From contig CAKKRD010000017.1 in NCBI GenBank assembly GCA_919902515.1, positions 1-60,044 of the forward strand: a DNA stretch of 60,044 bases, given 5' to 3'. The notes below the pieces were generated by a model. That model saw only the letters and a program-made list of their open reading frames with translations, searched no databases and was not told the origin of the DNA. Positions 24,246-36,941 of this stretch are shown piece by piece. The translations under genes were made by a program, and so were the position numbers. The DNA is from Nitrosomonadaceae bacterium. Lineage in GTDB: Bacteria; Pseudomonadota; Gammaproteobacteria; Burkholderiales; Nitrosomonadaceae. Numbering within the stretch: position 1 is the stretch's first letter; each line of letters starts with the position of its first letter.

Positions 24246-24674
24246 CTACGCCTTGCGATACGGACAAGCCGTTTTGATGCAGTCTGCATAGAGCGACAAT
24301 GAGTGCTCATGGATAGTGAAGCCGCGCTCTCTGGCGATTTTGGCTTGGCGTTTCTCGATTTCTGCATCATAGAATTCTTCCACCCGGCCACATTGCAGAC
24401 ACACCAGGTGGTCGTGGTGGTCGACGCTGCTGAGTTCAAATACCGCCTTGCCGCTTTCAAAATGGTGGCGTTCCAGCAACCCGGCCTGTTCAAACTGGGT
24501 CAGCACCCGATAGACCGTGGCAAGGCCGATATCTTCACCCTCATTGATCAGTGCCTTGTAAACATCTTCCGCCGACAGATGCCGCACCGTGCTACTCTCG
24601 AACAGGCCAAGTATTCTCAGCCGCGGTAGCGTGGCCTTGAGGCCCATGGTTTTGAGGTCGTTTGGTTTGCTCAT
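24246..24674 (-). CDS. fur: Ferric uptake regulator Fur
   Basis: This iron-responsive repressor has 142 residues from the Met of [13 protein letters not shown] longer open frame exists, but this start matches the family. The winged helix lies at about 10-85, with the recognition region [19 protein letters not shown]. The metal sites [26 protein letters not shown] (about 85-100) and the C-terminal [11 protein letters not shown] are intact. It is divergent from bamE with only 76 bases between the starts, an arrangement conserved in many proteobacteria. The C-terminus is complete although mobile DNA begins right after it. Confidence 0.95.
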   Translation of the reverse strand: MSKPNDLKTMGLKATLPRLRILGLFESSTVRHLSAEDVYKALINEGEDIGLATVYRVLTQFEQAGLLERHHFESGKAVFELSSVDHHDHLVCLQCGRVEEFYDAEIEKRQAKIARERGFTIHEHSLSLYADCIKTACPYRKA

Positions 24675-24750
24675 GGTTGTATCCGTCAAGTTTAAATTAT
24701 TTGCTGTATCATATAGCGCTGGGTCTGTTTTGAAAACACATACTGCCGCA

Positions 24751-25377
24751 ATGCGCGCAAAAATATTCACGTTGCATGTGTTGCTACTGCTTGCCGGATG
24801 TTCGTCTGTCCCATCGCTGCTCTATAAAATCGAAATCCAGCAAGGCAATGTTATCACCCATGAAATGATGGAAAAACTAAAGCCCGGGATGACCAGGGCG
24901 CAGGTGCGTTTCGTGCTTGGCTCGCCTATGATCAGCGACGCTTTTCACGACAATCGCTGGGATTATGTATACCGCCTCGAGCAGGACGGCAGACTGATCG
25001 AACAGCACCGGATTACGGTATTTTTTGAGGATGACAGGTTGACGCACACCGAAGGCCGGCTGCGGCCTTCGCTTGCCTCGGTTCCGCCCAAGGCGGCAGC
25101 CACCAAACCTGTCGAGGAAAAGCCTGCGCCAGTAGCTTCACCGCAATCTGAGGCTGTAGGCAGTAAAAAAGTGGAACCGGTTATCGAGAAGAAGTACGAC
25201 ACGGCAGTTTCGCCGCAACCGGCGAAACCCAGCTCTACGCAGACTTCTTCCCCGTCCAGCGCGGTAGACCTTATGGAAGCGGATCGACCGAAAGGGGAAA
25301 GAGACTTGTTCGGCGGGAGAGGGGCAGATCAGCCGAAAGAGAAAAAAGGCCTGCTCGACAAGATGTTGGGAAAATAG
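24751..25377 (+). CDS. bamE: Outer membrane assembly lipoprotein BamE
   Basis: This BAM-complex lipoprotein is anchored in the outer membrane. The start at 24751 gives a lipoprotein signal ending LLLAGC with acylated Cys17; the upstream frame is not homologous. The SmpA/OmlA domain follows (about 30-105) with [19 protein letters not shown] and WDYVYRLEQ. From about residue 110 there is a long Pro/Ala/Lys/Ser-rich disordered tail ending in GLLDKMLGK. With 208 residues it is almost twice the E. coli length (113); such tails are common in Betaproteobacteria. dapB follows after 12 bases. Confidence 0.93.
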   Translation: MRAKIFTLHVLLLLAGCSSVPSLLYKIEIQQGNVITHEMMEKLKPGMTRAQVRFVLGSPMISDAFHDNRWDYVYRLEQDGRLIEQHRITVFFEDDRLTHTEGRLRPSLASVPPKAAATKPVEEKPAPVASPQSEAVGSKKVEPVIEKKYDTAVSPQPAKPSSTQTSSPSSAVDLMEADRPKGERDLFGGRGADQPKEKKGLLDKMLGK

Positions 25378-26196
<819 letters not shown>

Positions 26197-26272
26197 CGAT
26201 CCAAAGCATGGCGGAGAAGGCGTATTGCGTTCCTTGACTGCCCGGTCATAATTCCGGACAACTGCGGCTGCA

Positions 26273-26301
26273 TTGAAGCCCGCACCTTTTTCGCGTATGA
26301 T
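26273..26301 (+). promoter_or_regulatory. Predicted promoter of carAB
   Basis: TTGAAG (26273-26278), a 17-bp spacer and TATGAT (26296-26301) form a good sigma70 promoter in the dapB-carA gap. The expected transcript start, near 26308, lies about ten bases ahead of the hairpin at 26317-26346. Confidence 0.55.
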
Positions 26302-26316
26302 TTGACAAGTCCAGCG

Positions 26317-26346
26317 AAGCGGGACGGGCGTCAGCCTGTCCCGCTT
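26317..26346 (+). promoter_or_regulatory. carA leader hairpin
   Basis: The arms 26317-26329 and 26334-26346 (13 bp, one G:U in RNA) close a GTCA loop near the predicted 5' end of the carA mRNA. No T-run follows, so it is more likely a 5' stabilising or regulatory hairpin than a terminator. Link to pyrimidine or arginine control is a guess. Confidence 0.45.
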
Positions 26347-26378
26347 CCCACGTCTGGCCAGTACTCAAGGAGTTCCCC

Positions 26379-27515
26379 GTGTTACAACGCCCGCACGCTG
26401 TCCTCGCTCTCGCTGATGGTACCATTTTTCGCGGTATTTCCATCGGGGCGGAAGGAGACAGTGTGGGTGAGGTGGTGTTTAACACTGCCATGACTGGCTA
26501 TCAGGAAATCCTCACCGATCCCTCCTACTGTCGGCAGATCATCACACTTACTTATCCACACATTGGCAACACCGGCGTCAATCAGGATGATGTCGAATCC
26601 GGCAAGGTCAACAAAGTATATGCCGCTGGGCTGGTGATCCGGGATCTGCCCCTAGCCTCCAGCAATTGGCGGCAGACCCAGACTTTGCCGGAATATCTCA
26701 AGGAACAAGGTGTGGTGGCGATTGCGGACATCGATACACGCAAGCTCACGCGTCTGCTGCGGGAGAAGGGCGCGCAGGCCGGTTGCCTCATGGCGGGGCG
26801 CATTGATGAAGCAGCAGCGCTGAAACGCGCCCGGGAATTCCCCGGCCTCGCCGGGATGGATCTGGCCGCAGTGGTGAGCTGCAGCCAGCCTTATTCATGG
26901 AGTGAAGGTGAATGGGCGCGCGGGCGTGGCTATCAGGTGCAGGAGCACCCGCGATTTCATGTTGCCGCATTCGATTTCGGTATCAAGCGCAATATTCTGC
27001 GCAAACTCGCGCAGCGCGGCTGCAAAGTGACGGTGCTTCCCGCCCAGACATCCGCCGACGAGGTTCTGGCATTGCAGCCCGATGGCGTGTTTCTCTCCAA
27101 TGGGCCGGGTGATCCCGAGCCTTGCGATTACGCCATTGCCGCAACCAGAAAACTGCTCGAGAAAGGGATGCCAATTTTTGGCATTTGCCTGGGGCATCAA
27201 CTGCTGGGACTGGCGAGTGGTGCCAGAACCATCAAAATGAAGTTTGGCCATCATGGTGCCAATCATCCGGTGCAGGATCTGGATACTGGGCGTGTAATGA
27301 TCTCCAGTCAGAATCACAGTTTCGCCGTGGATATTGACACGCTGCCGAAGAGTGCGCGCGTTACGCACCTGTCGCTGTTCGATGGCAGTCTGCAAGGATT
27401 CGAGTTGACCGACCGGCAGGCGTTCTGTTTTCAGGGACATCCCGAAGCAAGTCCGGGACCGCATGACATGGATTATCTGTTCGACCGTTTCATCCATATG
27501 ATGGAGAGCCATTAA
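26379..27515 (+). CDS. carA: Carbamoyl-phosphate synthase small subunit CarA
   Basis: This is the glutaminase subunit that feeds ammonia to CarB for arginine and pyrimidine synthesis. Its 378 residues are typical (E. coli 382). The start is GTG with AAGGAG seven bases before it. The class I amidotransferase domain has the nucleophile elbow [12 protein letters not shown] (Cys about 267) and the GHPEASPGP His/Glu pair (about 350). It is separated from carB by 71 bases. Confidence 0.97.
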   Translation: MLQRPHAVLALADGTIFRGISIGAEGDSVGEVVFNTAMTGYQEILTDPSYCRQIITLTYPHIGNTGVNQDDVESGKVNKVYAAGLVIRDLPLASSNWRQTQTLPEYLKEQGVVAIADIDTRKLTRLLREKGAQAGCLMAGRIDEAAALKRAREFPGLAGMDLAAVVSCSQPYSWSEGEWARGRGYQVQEHPRFHVAAFDFGIKRNILRKLAQRGCKVTVLPAQTSADEVLALQPDGVFLSNGPGDPEPCDYAIAATRKLLEKGMPIFGICLGHQLLGLASGARTIKMKFGHHGANHPVQDLDTGRVMISSQNHSFAVDIDTLPKSARVTHLSLFDGSLQGFELTDRQAFCFQGHPEASPGPHDMDYLFDRFIHMMESH

Positions 27516-27586
27516 AGCCAGCTTTGATTGCAGAGAAAATCCAGAGAGTCTCTCGGTTTCTTCGCGGTCAGCGCAGTTAGAAAAAT

Positions 27587-30500
27587 ATGCCTAAACGTAC
27601 CGACATAGAATCCGTTCTGATCATCGGCGCAGGGCCCATCATCATTGGGCAGGCGTGCGAATTCGATTATTCCGGTGCGCAGGCCTGCAAGGCACTGCGC
27701 GAGGAGGGCTATCGCGTCATTCTGGTGAATTCCAATCCTGCCACCATCATGACCGATCCGGAAATGGCTGACGCCACTTATATCGAGCCGATCACCTGGC
27801 CGATGTTAGAGAAAATCATTGCCATCGAACGCCCCGATGCGCTGTTGCCGACCATGGGCGGGCAGACGGCGTTGAACTGCGCCCTCGACCTGGCCAAGCA
27901 TGGCGTGCTGAAGAAATACGACGTGGAACTGATCGGCGCATCGCGGGAGGCCATAGACAAGGCTGAAGACCGGGAAAAATTCAAACAGGCCATGACCAGG
28001 ATCGGACTGGATTCGGCGCGCTCCGCCATTGCTCACAGCCTGGAGGAAGCACTGCAGGTACAGGCGATGGTAGGTTATCCTGCCATTATCCGTCCATCGT
28101 TTACCATGGGTGGCAGCGGCGGTGGCATCGCCTACAACCGCAGGGAATTCCTCGATATTTGCGAGCGTGGACTGGAAGCCTCACCCACCAAGGAACTACT
28201 GATCGAAGAATCCGTCATTGGCTGGAAAGAATTCGAGATGGAGGTGGTGCGCGACAAACAGGACAACTGCATCATCATCTGCACCATCGAGAATCTCGAC
28301 CCGATGGGTGTGCATACCGGTGATTCCATCACCGTTGCCCCGGCACAAACGCTGACCGATAAGGAATACCAGATCATGCGCAATGCATCGATCGCGGTGT
28401 TGCGTGAAATCGGCGTGGAAACCGGCGGTTCCAATGTGCAGTTTGCCATCAATCCGCAAGACGGCCGCATGCTGGTGATCGAAATGAATCCGCGGGTATC
28501 GCGTTCCTCCGCTTTGGCGTCGAAAGCAACCGGTTTCCCCATCGCCAAGGTTGCGACCAAGCTTGCAGTGGGTTACACGCTGGATGAACTCAGGAACGAT
28601 ATTACCGGCGGCATGACACCGGCTTCATTCGAGCCGACCATCGACTATGTCGTTACCAAGGTGCCGCGTTTTGCTTTCGAGAAATTTCCCCAGGCCGATG
28701 ACCGTCTTACCACGCAGATGAAATCGGTAGGCGAAGTTATGGCCATCGGCCGCACTTTTCAGGAATCACTGCAAAAAGCCCTGCGCGGGCTGGAAACTGG
28801 CGTCGACGGTCTGGACGAAAAAACTACCGATATCGGCACCATTGAAACCGAACTGGGCGACCCTGGTCCGGAGCGCATCTGGTATGTGGCTGACGCATTT
28901 CGCTGCGGCATGACATTCGCTGAAATTCATAATCTCACCCATATTGACCCTTGGTTTCTGTCGCAGATTGAAGACCTGGTGAAACAGGAACAGGCACTCG
29001 CTGGTAAGACTCTGGACATGCTTGATCTGGACGCGCTGCGCAAACTGAAGCGCAGTGGTTTTTCCGATCTGCGTCTGGCGAAACTGCTAAACACAAAGCA
29101 GACTGCAGTGCGTACCAAGCGCCATCAACTCAACTTGCATCCGGTATACAAGCGTGTGGATACCTGCGCTGCCGAGTTTGCTACCCGCACTGCTTATATG
29201 TATTCCACTTACGAGGAAGAGTGCGAGGCATTGCCCACCGACAGAAAAAAAATCATGGTGCTGGGCGGCGGACCCAACCGTATCGGTCAAGGCATCGAAT
29301 TTGATTACTGCTGTGTCCATGCCGCACTGGCGCTACGCGAGGATGATTTTGAGACCATTATGGTCAACTGCAATCCGGAGACAGTGTCGACCGACTACGA
29401 TACTTCCGATCGGCTGTATTTTGAGCCGCTGACACTGGAGGATGTACTCGAAATCATCGCGGTGGAGAAACCTTTCGGCGTGATCGTGCAATATGGCGGG
29501 CAGACGCCATTGAAGCTGGCGCGTGATCTCGCCGCCAACGGGGTACCCATTATCGGTACCAGTCCGGACATGATCGATTGCGCCGAAGATCGCGAGCGCT
29601 TTCAGAAAATGTTGCAGCAGCTTGGATTGAGACAGCCATCCAACCGCACCGCACGCAATCCTGAGGCTGCTTTTGCCGCTGCCAATGAAATTGGTTACCC
29701 GCTGGTAGTGCGTCCCAGCTATGTACTGGGCGGGCGCGCCATGGAAATTGTCCATGAGCAACGCGATCTGGAACGTTACATGCGCGAGGCGGTAAAAGTG
29801 TCAAATGACTCGCCGGTGCTGCTGGATCGTTTTCTCAACGACGCTATTGAAGTAGATGTGGATGCAATCTGCGATGGCGAGGCCGTGTTGATTGGCGGCA
29901 TCATGGAGCATATTGAGCAGGCTGGCGTCCACTCGGGCGACTCGGCCTGTTCGCTGCCGCCTTTCAGTCTGGCGCCCACCCTGCAGGATGAGCTGCGGCG
30001 GCAAACCGAAGCGATGGCGCGCGCACTCAAAGTGGTGGGATTGATGAACGTGCAGTTCGCTATTCAGGGCGATACTGTATATGTGTTGGAGGTGAATCCC
30101 AGAGCATCGCGCACCGTACCTTTCGTATCCAAAGCCACCGGACTGCAGCTGGCAAAAATTTCCGCGCGCTGCATGGCTGGCGTGACGCTCGCCCGTCAAG
30201 GCGTAACCAGAGAAGTAATTCCCCCTTATTATTCTGTGAAGGAGGCCGTGTTCCCTTTCATCAAATTTCCCGGCGTGGACACCATACTCGGACCTGAAAT
30301 GAAATCTACCGGCGAGGTGATGGGCGTGGGGAAAACTTTCGCTGAGGCATTCGTCAAATCGCAACTGGCTGCAGGAGTAAAGTTACCCACCGCAGGCAAG
30401 GTGTTCATCAGCGTACGCCAGTCGGATAAATCGCGTGTGGTGGAAATCGCCCACAATCTTGCGAAATTGGGATTCACCCTTTATGCTACCCGCGGTACCG

Positions 30501-30844
30501 CGACTGTACTGGCCGCAGCAGGGCTGATAGTAACCCCGGTAAACAAGGTAAAGGAAGGGCGTCCGCACATTGTGGACATGATCAAGAACGGCGAGATAAA
30601 TTTCATCATCAACACCGTGGAAGACAAGCGCAGTGCGATCCAGGACTCATACTCGATTCGCAACGCCGTGCTGCAGGCGAGAGTAACGTATTACACCACG
30701 CTGGCGGGTGCGCGTGCTGCCTGTATCGGCATGGCAAACATGCAGGAATTGCAGGCCTACAGCTTGCAAGGGTTGCATGCACAACTGGATGCGGCCGGGT
30801 GTAAGGGGAATGAAGGGCACTTGTCGTTCGGTACAACTCTGTAA
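27587..30844 (+). CDS. carB: Carbamoyl-phosphate synthase large subunit CarB
   Basis: This is the synthetase subunit of CarAB. Its 1085 residues match E. coli (1073). Two homologous ATP-grasp halves are visible: the first starts with [20 protein letters not shown] and the second, after about residue 555, with [17 protein letters not shown]. Both contain the EMNPR/EVNPRxSRS-type Mg site (about 300 and 840). The C-terminal MGS-like allosteric domain (about 935-1085) binds UMP/ornithine in relatives. It is followed by greA after 95 bases. Confidence 0.98.
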   Translation: MPKRTDIESVLIIGAGPIIIGQACEFDYSGAQACKALREEGYRVILVNSNPATIMTDPEMADATYIEPITWPMLEKIIAIERPDALLPTMGGQTALNCALDLAKHGVLKKYDVELIGASREAIDKAEDREKFKQAMTRIGLDSARSAIAHSLEEALQVQAMVGYPAIIRPSFTMGGSGGGIAYNRREFLDICERGLEASPTKELLIEESVIGWKEFEMEVVRDKQDNCIIICTIENLDPMGVHTGDSITVAPAQTLTDKEYQIMRNASIAVLREIGVETGGSNVQFAINPQDGRMLVIEMNPRVSRSSALASKATGFPIAKVATKLAVGYTLDELRNDITGGMTPASFEPTIDYVVTKVPRFAFEKFPQADDRLTTQMKSVGEVMAIGRTFQESLQKALRGLETGVDGLDEKTTDIGTIETELGDPGPERIWYVADAFRCGMTFAEIHNLTHIDPWFLSQIEDLVKQEQALAGKTLDMLDLDALRKLKRSGFSDLRLAKLLNTKQTAVRTKRHQLNLHPVYKRVDTCAAEFATRTAYMYSTYEEECEALPTDRKKIMVLGGGPNRIGQGIEFDYCCVHAALALREDDFETIMVNCNPETVSTDYDTSDRLYFEPLTLEDVLEIIAVEKPFGVIVQYGGQTPLKLARDLAANGVPIIGTSPDMIDCAEDRERFQKMLQQLGLRQPSNRTARNPEAAFAAANEIGYPLVVRPSYVLGGRAMEIVHEQRDLERYMREAVKVSNDSPVLLDRFLNDAIEVDVDAICDGEAVLIGGIMEHIEQAGVHSGDSACSLPPFSLAPTLQDELRRQTEAMARALKVVGLMNVQFAIQGDTVYVLEVNPRASRTVPFVSKATGLQLAKISARCMAGVTLARQGVTREVIPPYYSVKEAVFPFIKFPGVDTILGPEMKSTGEVMGVGKTFAEAFVKSQLAAGVKLPTAGKVFISVRQSDKSRVVEIAHNLAKLGFTLYATRGTATVLAAAGLIVTPVNKVKEGRPHIVDMIKNGEINFIINTVEDKRSAIQDSYSIRNAVLQARVTYYTTLAGARAACIGMANMQELQAYSLQGLHAQLDAAGCKGNEGHLSFGTTL

Positions 30845-30939
30845 GACTGGGCACTTCCCGGCTTTAATTCTGCCGGAGCAGGTTTTGTTGTCTCGGTGCT
30901 GGTAATCGCGAGACGAAATTGAATATGAGAGGGTAGATT

Positions 30940-31416
30940 ATGGGTACGATTCCACTGACAGTTATTGGCGCAGAAAAGCTGCGTGCCGAATTGCACGAAA
31001 TGAAGACCGTACAGCGTCCAGCTGTGATCGCTGCTATTGCAGAAGCCCGTGCCCACGGCGACCTTTCCGAGAACGCCGAATACGATGCCGCTAAAGAGCG
31101 ACAGGGTTTTGTCGAGGGGCGTATTGCCGAACTGGAAAGCAAACTTTCTAATGCCCAGATTATCAACCCGGCACTGCTCGACGCCGATGGTGCCTGTGTG
31201 TTTGGTGCCACCATCGATCTGGAAGATATGGCCAGTGGTACAGTGGTGACCTATCAGATTGTTGGTGACGACGAAGCCGACATCAAACAAGGAAAGATTT
31301 CCATCAGCTCACCAATCTCCCGCTCCCTGATCGGCAAGTATCCCGGTGACGTGGCGGAAGTGCTGGCGCCGGGTGGGGTGCGGGAGTACGAGATTCTTGA
31401 TGTGAAATATATCTGA
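30940..31416 (+). CDS. greA: Transcript cleavage factor GreA
   Basis: It rescues backtracked RNA polymerase. Its 158 residues equal E. coli GreA. The N-terminal coiled coil carries the acidic tip [13 protein letters not shown] (about 41-53), which reaches the polymerase active site. The C-terminal FKBP-like domain ends in [15 protein letters not shown]. The adjacent position after carAB is conserved. Confidence 0.97.
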   Translation: MGTIPLTVIGAEKLRAELHEMKTVQRPAVIAAIAEARAHGDLSENAEYDAAKERQGFVEGRIAELESKLSNAQIINPALLDADGACVFGATIDLEDMASGTVVTYQIVGDDEADIKQGKISISSPISRSLIGKYPGDVAEVLAPGGVREYEILDVKYI

Positions 31417-31437
31417 TTTAATACGATAACTACGGCA

Positions 31438-31788
31438 TCAGGCCTGAAAGCTGCGTTTGGCACGACGTGGTTCGCGTTTTTTGCGGAATTTGGCAACGGC
31501 AGGTTTTACTGCTTCTTCCGGTTTGGGACGGTAGATTACCAGTATCTTGCCGATGTGTTGTACCGGGGCGGCTTCAAGACGCTGGCAGATTTCCTCAAGC
31601 AGCATTTCCCTCATTTTTCGTTCGCCGCTGAGTATCTTGACTTTGATTAGCTCATGGCTTCTGAGCCCCCGGTCCAGTTCACGGATAACGTTTTCCGACA
31701 AGCCCGCTTCGCCTATCATGACAACCGGGCTGAGGGCATGGGCAAGCGCCCTTAGGGCATGACGATGAGCGAGAGTAAGAACTAACAT
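31438..31788 (-). CDS. yhbY: CRM-domain RNA-binding protein YhbY
   Basis: This ribosome-associated CRS1/YhbY-fold protein has 116 residues (E. coli 97). The CRM domain spans about 5-90, with the GxxG-type loop GEAGLSENV and the [17 protein letters not shown] core. The Lys/Arg-rich C-terminal tail is longer than in E. coli. It is divergent from rlmE across 30 bases, the conserved arrangement, and convergent with greA. Confidence 0.92.
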   Translation of the reverse strand: MLVLTLAHRHALRALAHALSPVVMIGEAGLSENVIRELDRGLRSHELIKVKILSGERKMREMLLEEICQRLEAAPVQHIGKILVIYRPKPEEAVKPAVAKFRKKREPRRAKRSFQA

Positions 31789-31818
31789 GCAATTTTCCAG
31801 AATTCCTCATTCTACGCG

Positions 31819-32463
31819 ATGAAACGCGCCAAAACCAGCAAAGCCTGGATGAGAGAGCATGTGAATGATTTTTTCGTCAAGCAAGCGAAAAAAGAAGGCT
31901 ATCGTTCACGTTCCGCCTACAAGTTGATGGAGATTGCCGAGCGCGACCATTTGCTCAGACCAGGCATGACAGTGGTGGATCTGGGTGCAGCACCAGGTGG
32001 CTGGTCGCAGGTGGCAGCGGACAAGGTGGGTAAGAAGGGCAGGGTAATTGCGCTCGATCTACTGGAGATGGCGGCTCTGCCAGGCGTGATTTTCATCCAG
32101 GGAGATTTCAGGGAAGCGACGGTACTGGCTGAACTGGAGAATTGTCTGGGCGACTGTCCAGTTGATCTTGTAATTTCGGATATGTCCCCCAATATAAGCG
32201 GCATAAGCATGAGCGACCAAGCGCGCAGCATGTATCTGGCTGAGCTGGCACTGGAATTCTGCGCAGGGCGATTGAACTCTGGCGGCAACTTTCTCGTCAA
32301 AGTATTTCAAGGCTCCGGTTTTGAGCAGTTTTTGCATACCATGCGCGCCACATTCAAACAAGTGTTAACGCGTAAACCGGAAGCTTCTCGGGGCCGAAGC
32401 AGCGAAATATATTTGCTGGGGCTGGGAAAACGGGAAAGGGCTCTTCCCGCTTTAGGCGAGTAG
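31819..32463 (+). CDS. rlmE: 23S rRNA Um2552 methyltransferase RlmE
   Basis: This heat-shock-linked 2'-O-methyltransferase acts on U2552 of 23S rRNA. Its 214 residues match FtsJ/RrmJ (209). The SAM site is [13 protein letters not shown] (about 54), the catalytic K-D-K-E residues lie around RSAYKL, ISDMSPN (about 125) and NFLVKVFQG (about 164). The neighbouring ftsH is the usual partner. Confidence 0.96.
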   Translation: MKRAKTSKAWMREHVNDFFVKQAKKEGYRSRSAYKLMEIAERDHLLRPGMTVVDLGAAPGGWSQVAADKVGKKGRVIALDLLEMAALPGVIFIQGDFREATVLAELENCLGDCPVDLVISDMSPNISGISMSDQARSMYLAELALEFCAGRLNSGGNFLVKVFQGSGFEQFLHTMRATFKQVLTRKPEASRGRSSEIYLLGLGKRERALPALGE

Positions 32464-32587
32464 CGTACAGAATGGGCCGTGTGTCGATCGAAACAAGACG
32501 GGCGTAATCCATTCTGTTATAAATCCCCAAATGGGTTTAGAATGCAAATTATTGTAAGATTTTGACGGCGCAAGCCAAGGAGCTATC

Positions 32588-34483
32588 TTGAACAATCTCA
32601 TTAAAAACATGGCCATCTGGCTAGTGATCGCACTGGTGTTGATGACCGTGTTCAACCAGTTCAGCACGCGCCAGACCACAACGCAGGCAACGATGGAGTA
32701 TTCTCAGTTCATCGATGAGGTGAAGCAGGGCAGAATCGCCAAAGTGACCATTGAAGGGCGTACGCTGAAAGGCACCAAAGCCGATGGTAGGCGCTTCACT
32801 ACCTATACCCCCTCCGACCCCTGGATGGTGAGCGACTTGCTCAAGGCCGGCGTCATTGTCGACGCCAAGCCAGAGGAAGAGCCATCGTTGCTGATGAATA
32901 TTTTCGTTTCGTGGTTCCCGATGCTGTTACTGATTGGTGTGTGGATTTTCTTTATGCGCCAGATGCAGGGTGGCGGGCGAAGCGGTGGTGCGTTCTCGTT
33001 TGGCAAGAGCAAGGCACGCATGCTGGACGAGACTACCAACACCGTAACTTTTGCCGATGTTGCCGGTTGCGAGGAAGCCAAAGAAGAGGTGTCGGAACTA
33101 GTCGATTTCCTGCGTGATCCCACCAAGTTTCAGAAGCTTGGGGGCCGCATCCCCCGCGGCGTACTGATGGTGGGTAATCCCGGCACCGGTAAAACCCTTC
33201 TGGCCCGTGCCATCGCGGGCGAGGCCAAGGTTCCGTTCTTCAGTATTTCCGGATCCGATTTCGTGGAGATGTTTGTTGGTGTGGGTGCTGCGCGCGTACG
33301 GGACATGTTCGAGCAAGCCAAGAAACAGGCGCCCTGCATTATCTTTATCGACGAGATTGATGCGGTTGGTCGTCAGCGTGGCGCAGGGTTGGGCGGCGGT
33401 AACGATGAACGCGAACAAACACTGAACCAGTTGCTGGTGGAAATGGACGGATTTGAGGCGGCCGTCGGTGTGATTGTGGTCGCCGCCACCAACCGTCCCG
33501 ATGTGCTTGACCCGGCACTATTACGTCCTGGTCGCTTCGACCGTCAGGTGACGGTCCCGCTACCCGATATACGTGGACGCGAGCAGATACTCAACGTGCA
33601 TATGCGCAAAGTCCCAATTGCACCCGACGTGCGTGCAGATATCATTGCGCGCGGTACGCCGGGGATGTCGGGTGCCGATCTCGCCAATTTAGTGAATGAG
33701 GCGGCACTGTTTGCAGCGCGCAGCAATAAGCGACTGGTGGATATGGAAGATTTCGAGCGCGCCAAGGACAAGATTTTCATGGGCGCTGAACGACGGTCAA
33801 TGGTGATGCCTGAGCGCGAGCGCCGTAACACTGCCTACCATGAATCTGGTCACGCCGTGGTAGCGCAACTTCTGCCTAAAACCGATCCGGTGCATAAAGT
33901 TACGATCATTCCGCGCGGACGTGCACTGGGTGTGACGATGCAACTTCCGACCGAAGATCGTTTCAGCATGGATCGGGAAGAGCTTCTGCAGACTATCGCG
34001 GTACTGTTTGGTGGACGTATTGCCGAAGAAATATTCATGGGGCAAATGACAACCGGTGCGTCCAATGACTTTGAACGTGCTACCCAAATGGCTCGGCGCA
34101 TGGTTACCCAGTGGGGCATGTCGGATTCTCTTGGGCCGATGGTCTATGGTGAGAATGAGGGAGAAGTTTTTCTCGGCCGATCTGTTACTACCCACAAAAA
34201 TGTGAGTGAAGCCACCATGCAACAGGTGGATATGGAAATTCGTCGTATTATTGACGAACAGTACGCTCTGGCGCGTAAATTGATCGAGGAAAACCGTGAC
34301 AAGATCGAGGCTATGACCCAAGCCCTGCTGGAGTGGGAAACCATAGACTCCGACCAGATTGGTGACATCATGGAAGGCCGCGCTCCGCGACCTCCCAAAC
34401 CTTCCAAATCTGTGCCGTCGTCGAAGGATGATACGCCTCCGGCAGCGCCGGCAGCGACCGCGACCCCAGCGCAGGAAGTGTGA
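32588..34483 (+). CDS. ftsH: ATP-dependent zinc metalloprotease FtsH
   Basis: This is a membrane AAA+ protease for membrane quality control and LpxC/sigma32 turnover. It has 631 residues and starts at TTG with AAGGAG ahead. There are two membrane helices (about 8-26 and 105-123). Walker A reads GNPGTGKT instead of the common GPPGTGKT, which still meets the GxxxxGK[ST] rule. Walker B is IIFIDEID, the SRH follows, and the zinc site is HESGH (about 417) with a distal Asp. A Pro/Ala-rich tail closes the protein. A 14-bp hairpin lies downstream. Confidence 0.97.
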   Translation: MNNLIKNMAIWLVIALVLMTVFNQFSTRQTTTQATMEYSQFIDEVKQGRIAKVTIEGRTLKGTKADGRRFTTYTPSDPWMVSDLLKAGVIVDAKPEEEPSLLMNIFVSWFPMLLLIGVWIFFMRQMQGGGRSGGAFSFGKSKARMLDETTNTVTFADVAGCEEAKEEVSELVDFLRDPTKFQKLGGRIPRGVLMVGNPGTGKTLLARAIAGEAKVPFFSISGSDFVEMFVGVGAARVRDMFEQAKKQAPCIIFIDEIDAVGRQRGAGLGGGNDEREQTLNQLLVEMDGFEAAVGVIVVAATNRPDVLDPALLRPGRFDRQVTVPLPDIRGREQILNVHMRKVPIAPDVRADIIARGTPGMSGADLANLVNEAALFAARSNKRLVDMEDFERAKDKIFMGAERRSMVMPERERRNTAYHESGHAVVAQLLPKTDPVHKVTIIPRGRALGVTMQLPTEDRFSMDREELLQTIAVLFGGRIAEEIFMGQMTTGASNDFERATQMARRMVTQWGMSDSLGPMVYGENEGEVFLGRSVTTHKNVSEATMQQVDMEIRRIIDEQYALARKLIEENRDKIEAMTQALLEWETIDSDQIGDIMEGRAPRPPKPSKSVPSSKDDTPPAAPAATATPAQEV

Positions 34484-34521
34484 GAGGCCACAGATTATCA
34501 GTAGAAGGTAATGCAGCAGAA

Positions 34522-34554
34522 ATGAATAAGGCGAGTCTGGCTCGCCTTATTCAT
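34522..34554 (+). terminator. Hairpin terminator after ftsH
   Basis: ATGAATAAGGCGAG (34522-34535) pairs perfectly with 34541-34554 around a 5-nt loop. It lies 39 bases after the ftsH stop. Only a weak T-rich tail follows, so termination may be partial, with read-through into folP. Confidence 0.6.
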
Positions 34555-34592
34555 ATTAGACCCCAGCTTCAAACTCTCAGCTCTTAAACCCC

Positions 34593-35414
34593 TTGTTCCT
34601 TCATTGCGGTAAATTCAATCTCCCTCTTCACCGCCCTCTCATCATGGGGGTCGTCAATGTCACACCCGATTCTTTTTTCGATGGCGGTTTGTATGCCTCG
34701 ACCGAAAGCGCCATTTGCCACGCCGTACGCCTGCTTGAAGAAGGAGCCGACATGCTGGACATCGGTGGCGAATCCACTCGTCCCGGCGGCACTCCGGTAA
34801 ACGCGGCAGAGGAACTGCGCCGTATCGTCCCGGTGGTGCAAGCTCTAGCCAGCAGGGATATACCTGTTTCGGTGGATACTTCAAAACCGGAAGTGATGTG
34901 TGCGGCGATAGAGGCTGGCGCGGTCATGATTAATGATGTCAATGCACTACAAGCGCCGGGCGCACTAGAAGCGGTTGCAGCAGGAAATGTGGCAGCATGC
35001 CTCATGCACATGCAGGGTGAGCCGCGCTGCATGCAGATTAATCCTCAATACAGTGATGTGGTGGCGGAAGTGAAGGACTTTTTGCAGCGACGGTTGAATG
35101 CAGCGCAAGCAGCAGGAATCTCGCTCGGGCGACTGGTAATAGACCCGGGTTTTGGTTTCGGTAAAACACTGGAACATAATCTCGAATTGCTGCGTCATCT
35201 TGACCGCTTTGCGGACATGGGCGTACCGGTACTGGCAGGATTGTCGCGCAAATCCATGTTGGGGAAGCTCACCGGCAATGAAGTAGATGATCGGATTCAT
35301 GCCAGCGTTGCTGCAGCTTTGCTGGCGGCAGTCAGGGGTGCCAGAATTCTGCGAGTTCACGATGTAAGGGCGACCAGAGATGCGCTGGCGGTTTATAATG
35401 CGCTTGAACAGTGA
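34593..35414 (+). CDS. folP: Dihydropteroate synthase FolP
   Basis: It condenses p-aminobenzoate with dihydropterin pyrophosphate in folate synthesis. It has 273 residues. The best start is TTG at 34593 (FLHCGKFNLPLHRP); the first ATG in frame would remove strand 1 before MGVVNVTPDSFFDGG. GGESTRPGG (about 58-66), the pterin-site Asp/Asn in MINDVNAL, and DPGFGFGKTLEHN are intact. ftsH-folP-glmM is the standard order. Confidence 0.95.
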   Translation: MFLHCGKFNLPLHRPLIMGVVNVTPDSFFDGGLYASTESAICHAVRLLEEGADMLDIGGESTRPGGTPVNAAEELRRIVPVVQALASRDIPVSVDTSKPEVMCAAIEAGAVMINDVNALQAPGALEAVAAGNVAACLMHMQGEPRCMQINPQYSDVVAEVKDFLQRRLNAAQAAGISLGRLVIDPGFGFGKTLEHNLELLRHLDRFADMGVPVLAGLSRKSMLGKLTGNEVDDRIHASVAAALLAAVRGARILRVHDVRATRDALAVYNALEQ

Positions 35415-35477
35415 CCCGTAAGTGATGAGAGGCGGCAGCGCATCGCTGTTCGCCATGCTGTTTATTTTTCACCCTTC

Positions 35478-36851
35478 GTGGATTTCCAATTGAGCAAGAA
35501 ATACTTTGGCACTGACGGTATACGTGGGCGGGTGGGGGAGATACCCATCACCCCGGATTTCATCATGCATCTGGGTTATTCTGCCGGCAAGGTGCTGGCC
35601 TCCGCCGATTGGCATCTGTCCAAGGGCGAACGCCCAGCGGTGCTGATTGGCAAGGATACGCGCATATCCGGCTACATGCTGGAATCAGCCTTGCAGGCAG
35701 GACTATCTGCCGCCGGAGTGGACGTGTTTCTATCCGGGCCCATGCCGACCCCGGCGGTAGCTTATCTCACCCGCGCACTTCGGTTACAGGCGGGCATTGT
35801 AATTTCAGCTTCGCACAATCCGTTTGAAGACAACGGCATTAAGTTCTTTTCCGCCGCAGGCAGCAAGCTGCCCGATGCGACTGAACACGAGATAGAAGCG
35901 GGACTAAATGCACCCATCAAGTCCATGCCTTCAGCGCAGCTCGGCAAAGCGCGGCGTATCAGCGACGCGCCAGGGCGCTACATCGAATTCTGCAAAAGCA
36001 CTTTTCCTTACCATCTCGATCTACGTGGTTTGCGTGTCGTGGTCGATTGCGCCCATGGTGCAACCTATCACATCGCCGGTCATGTACTGCACGAACTGGG
36101 CGCAGATGTGGTTGCCATCGGGGTGCAACCGGATGGTCTCAACATCAATCACGAATGTGGTGCGACCCATAGTTCCACCTTGCAAGAAGCCGTCAGGCAG
36201 CATCACGCCGATCTTGGCATTGCGCTGGATGGCGACGGCGACCGCGTTGTCATGGTGGATAGTAAAGGCACGCTCTATGACGGGGATCAACTGGTCTACA
36301 TCATCGCAAAGCATCGCCAGCAGAGGGGCTTGCTCAAAGGGGGGGTGGCGGGCACGCTGATGACCAACCTTGCGGTAGAGAACGGTTTCAGGAAATTGAA
36401 TATCCCCTTTGTCCGTGCCAATGTCGGCGACCGTTATGTGCTGGAACTGCTGCAACAGAGAGGCTGGCAACTGGGCGGAGAAGGCTCCGGCCATATCATT
36501 TGTATCGACAAGCATACTACCGGCGACGGCATCATTTCTGCACTGCAAGTACTGCATGCAATGCGTGATTGCGGCAAGACGCTGGCCGGCCTTACGCGCG
36601 GCCTTACGCTTTATCCGCAACGACTGGTTAACGTAAAGGTTGCCAAGGGATTTGATTTTCGTGTTAGCGCGCAGGTCAAAGCCGCTCAAGCCGCTGCCGA
36701 GCACGATCTTGGCGACAGGGGCCGTATACTGCTGCGCGCATCAGGCACCGAGCCGCTGGTGCGAGTGATGGTGGAAGGTGAGTCGGAACGGAAGGTCAAG
36801 CGCTGGGCAGAACAGATAGCCGAGGCCGTGCGGAGCGCTGCAGCCGGTTAA
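35478..36851 (+). CDS. glmM: Phosphoglucosamine mutase GlmM
   Basis: It interconverts glucosamine-6-P and glucosamine-1-P, between GlmS and GlmU (both encoded at 4-7.5 kb). It has 457 residues and a GTG start. Catalytic phosphoserine lies in [16 protein letters not shown] (about Ser114). The metal loop DGDGDR (about 252), the sugar-specificity GEGSGHI (about 333) and the C-terminal phosphate loop [14 protein letters not shown] are present. Confidence 0.97.
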   Translation: MDFQLSKKYFGTDGIRGRVGEIPITPDFIMHLGYSAGKVLASADWHLSKGERPAVLIGKDTRISGYMLESALQAGLSAAGVDVFLSGPMPTPAVAYLTRALRLQAGIVISASHNPFEDNGIKFFSAAGSKLPDATEHEIEAGLNAPIKSMPSAQLGKARRISDAPGRYIEFCKSTFPYHLDLRGLRVVVDCAHGATYHIAGHVLHELGADVVAIGVQPDGLNINHECGATHSSTLQEAVRQHHADLGIALDGDGDRVVMVDSKGTLYDGDQLVYIIAKHRQQRGLLKGGVAGTLMTNLAVENGFRKLNIPFVRANVGDRYVLELLQQRGWQLGGEGSGHIICIDKHTTGDGIISALQVLHAMRDCGKTLAGLTRGLTLYPQRLVNVKVAKGFDFRVSAQVKAAQAAAEHDLGDRGRILLRASGTEPLVRVMVEGESERKVKRWAEQIAEAVRSAAAG

Positions 36852-36941
36852 AAGGCCATCAACTGATTGTGGTTTCAAAAGTCGCAGAAATGCGGCATGT
36901 TGCACCATGCTGTTTTCTTCCTATCTCATTCCGGGGACGAG

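Noticed and set aside
24589-24750. N-terminal extension of bamE
   Set aside because: It is antisense to fur and would remove the lipoprotein signal from the N-terminus.
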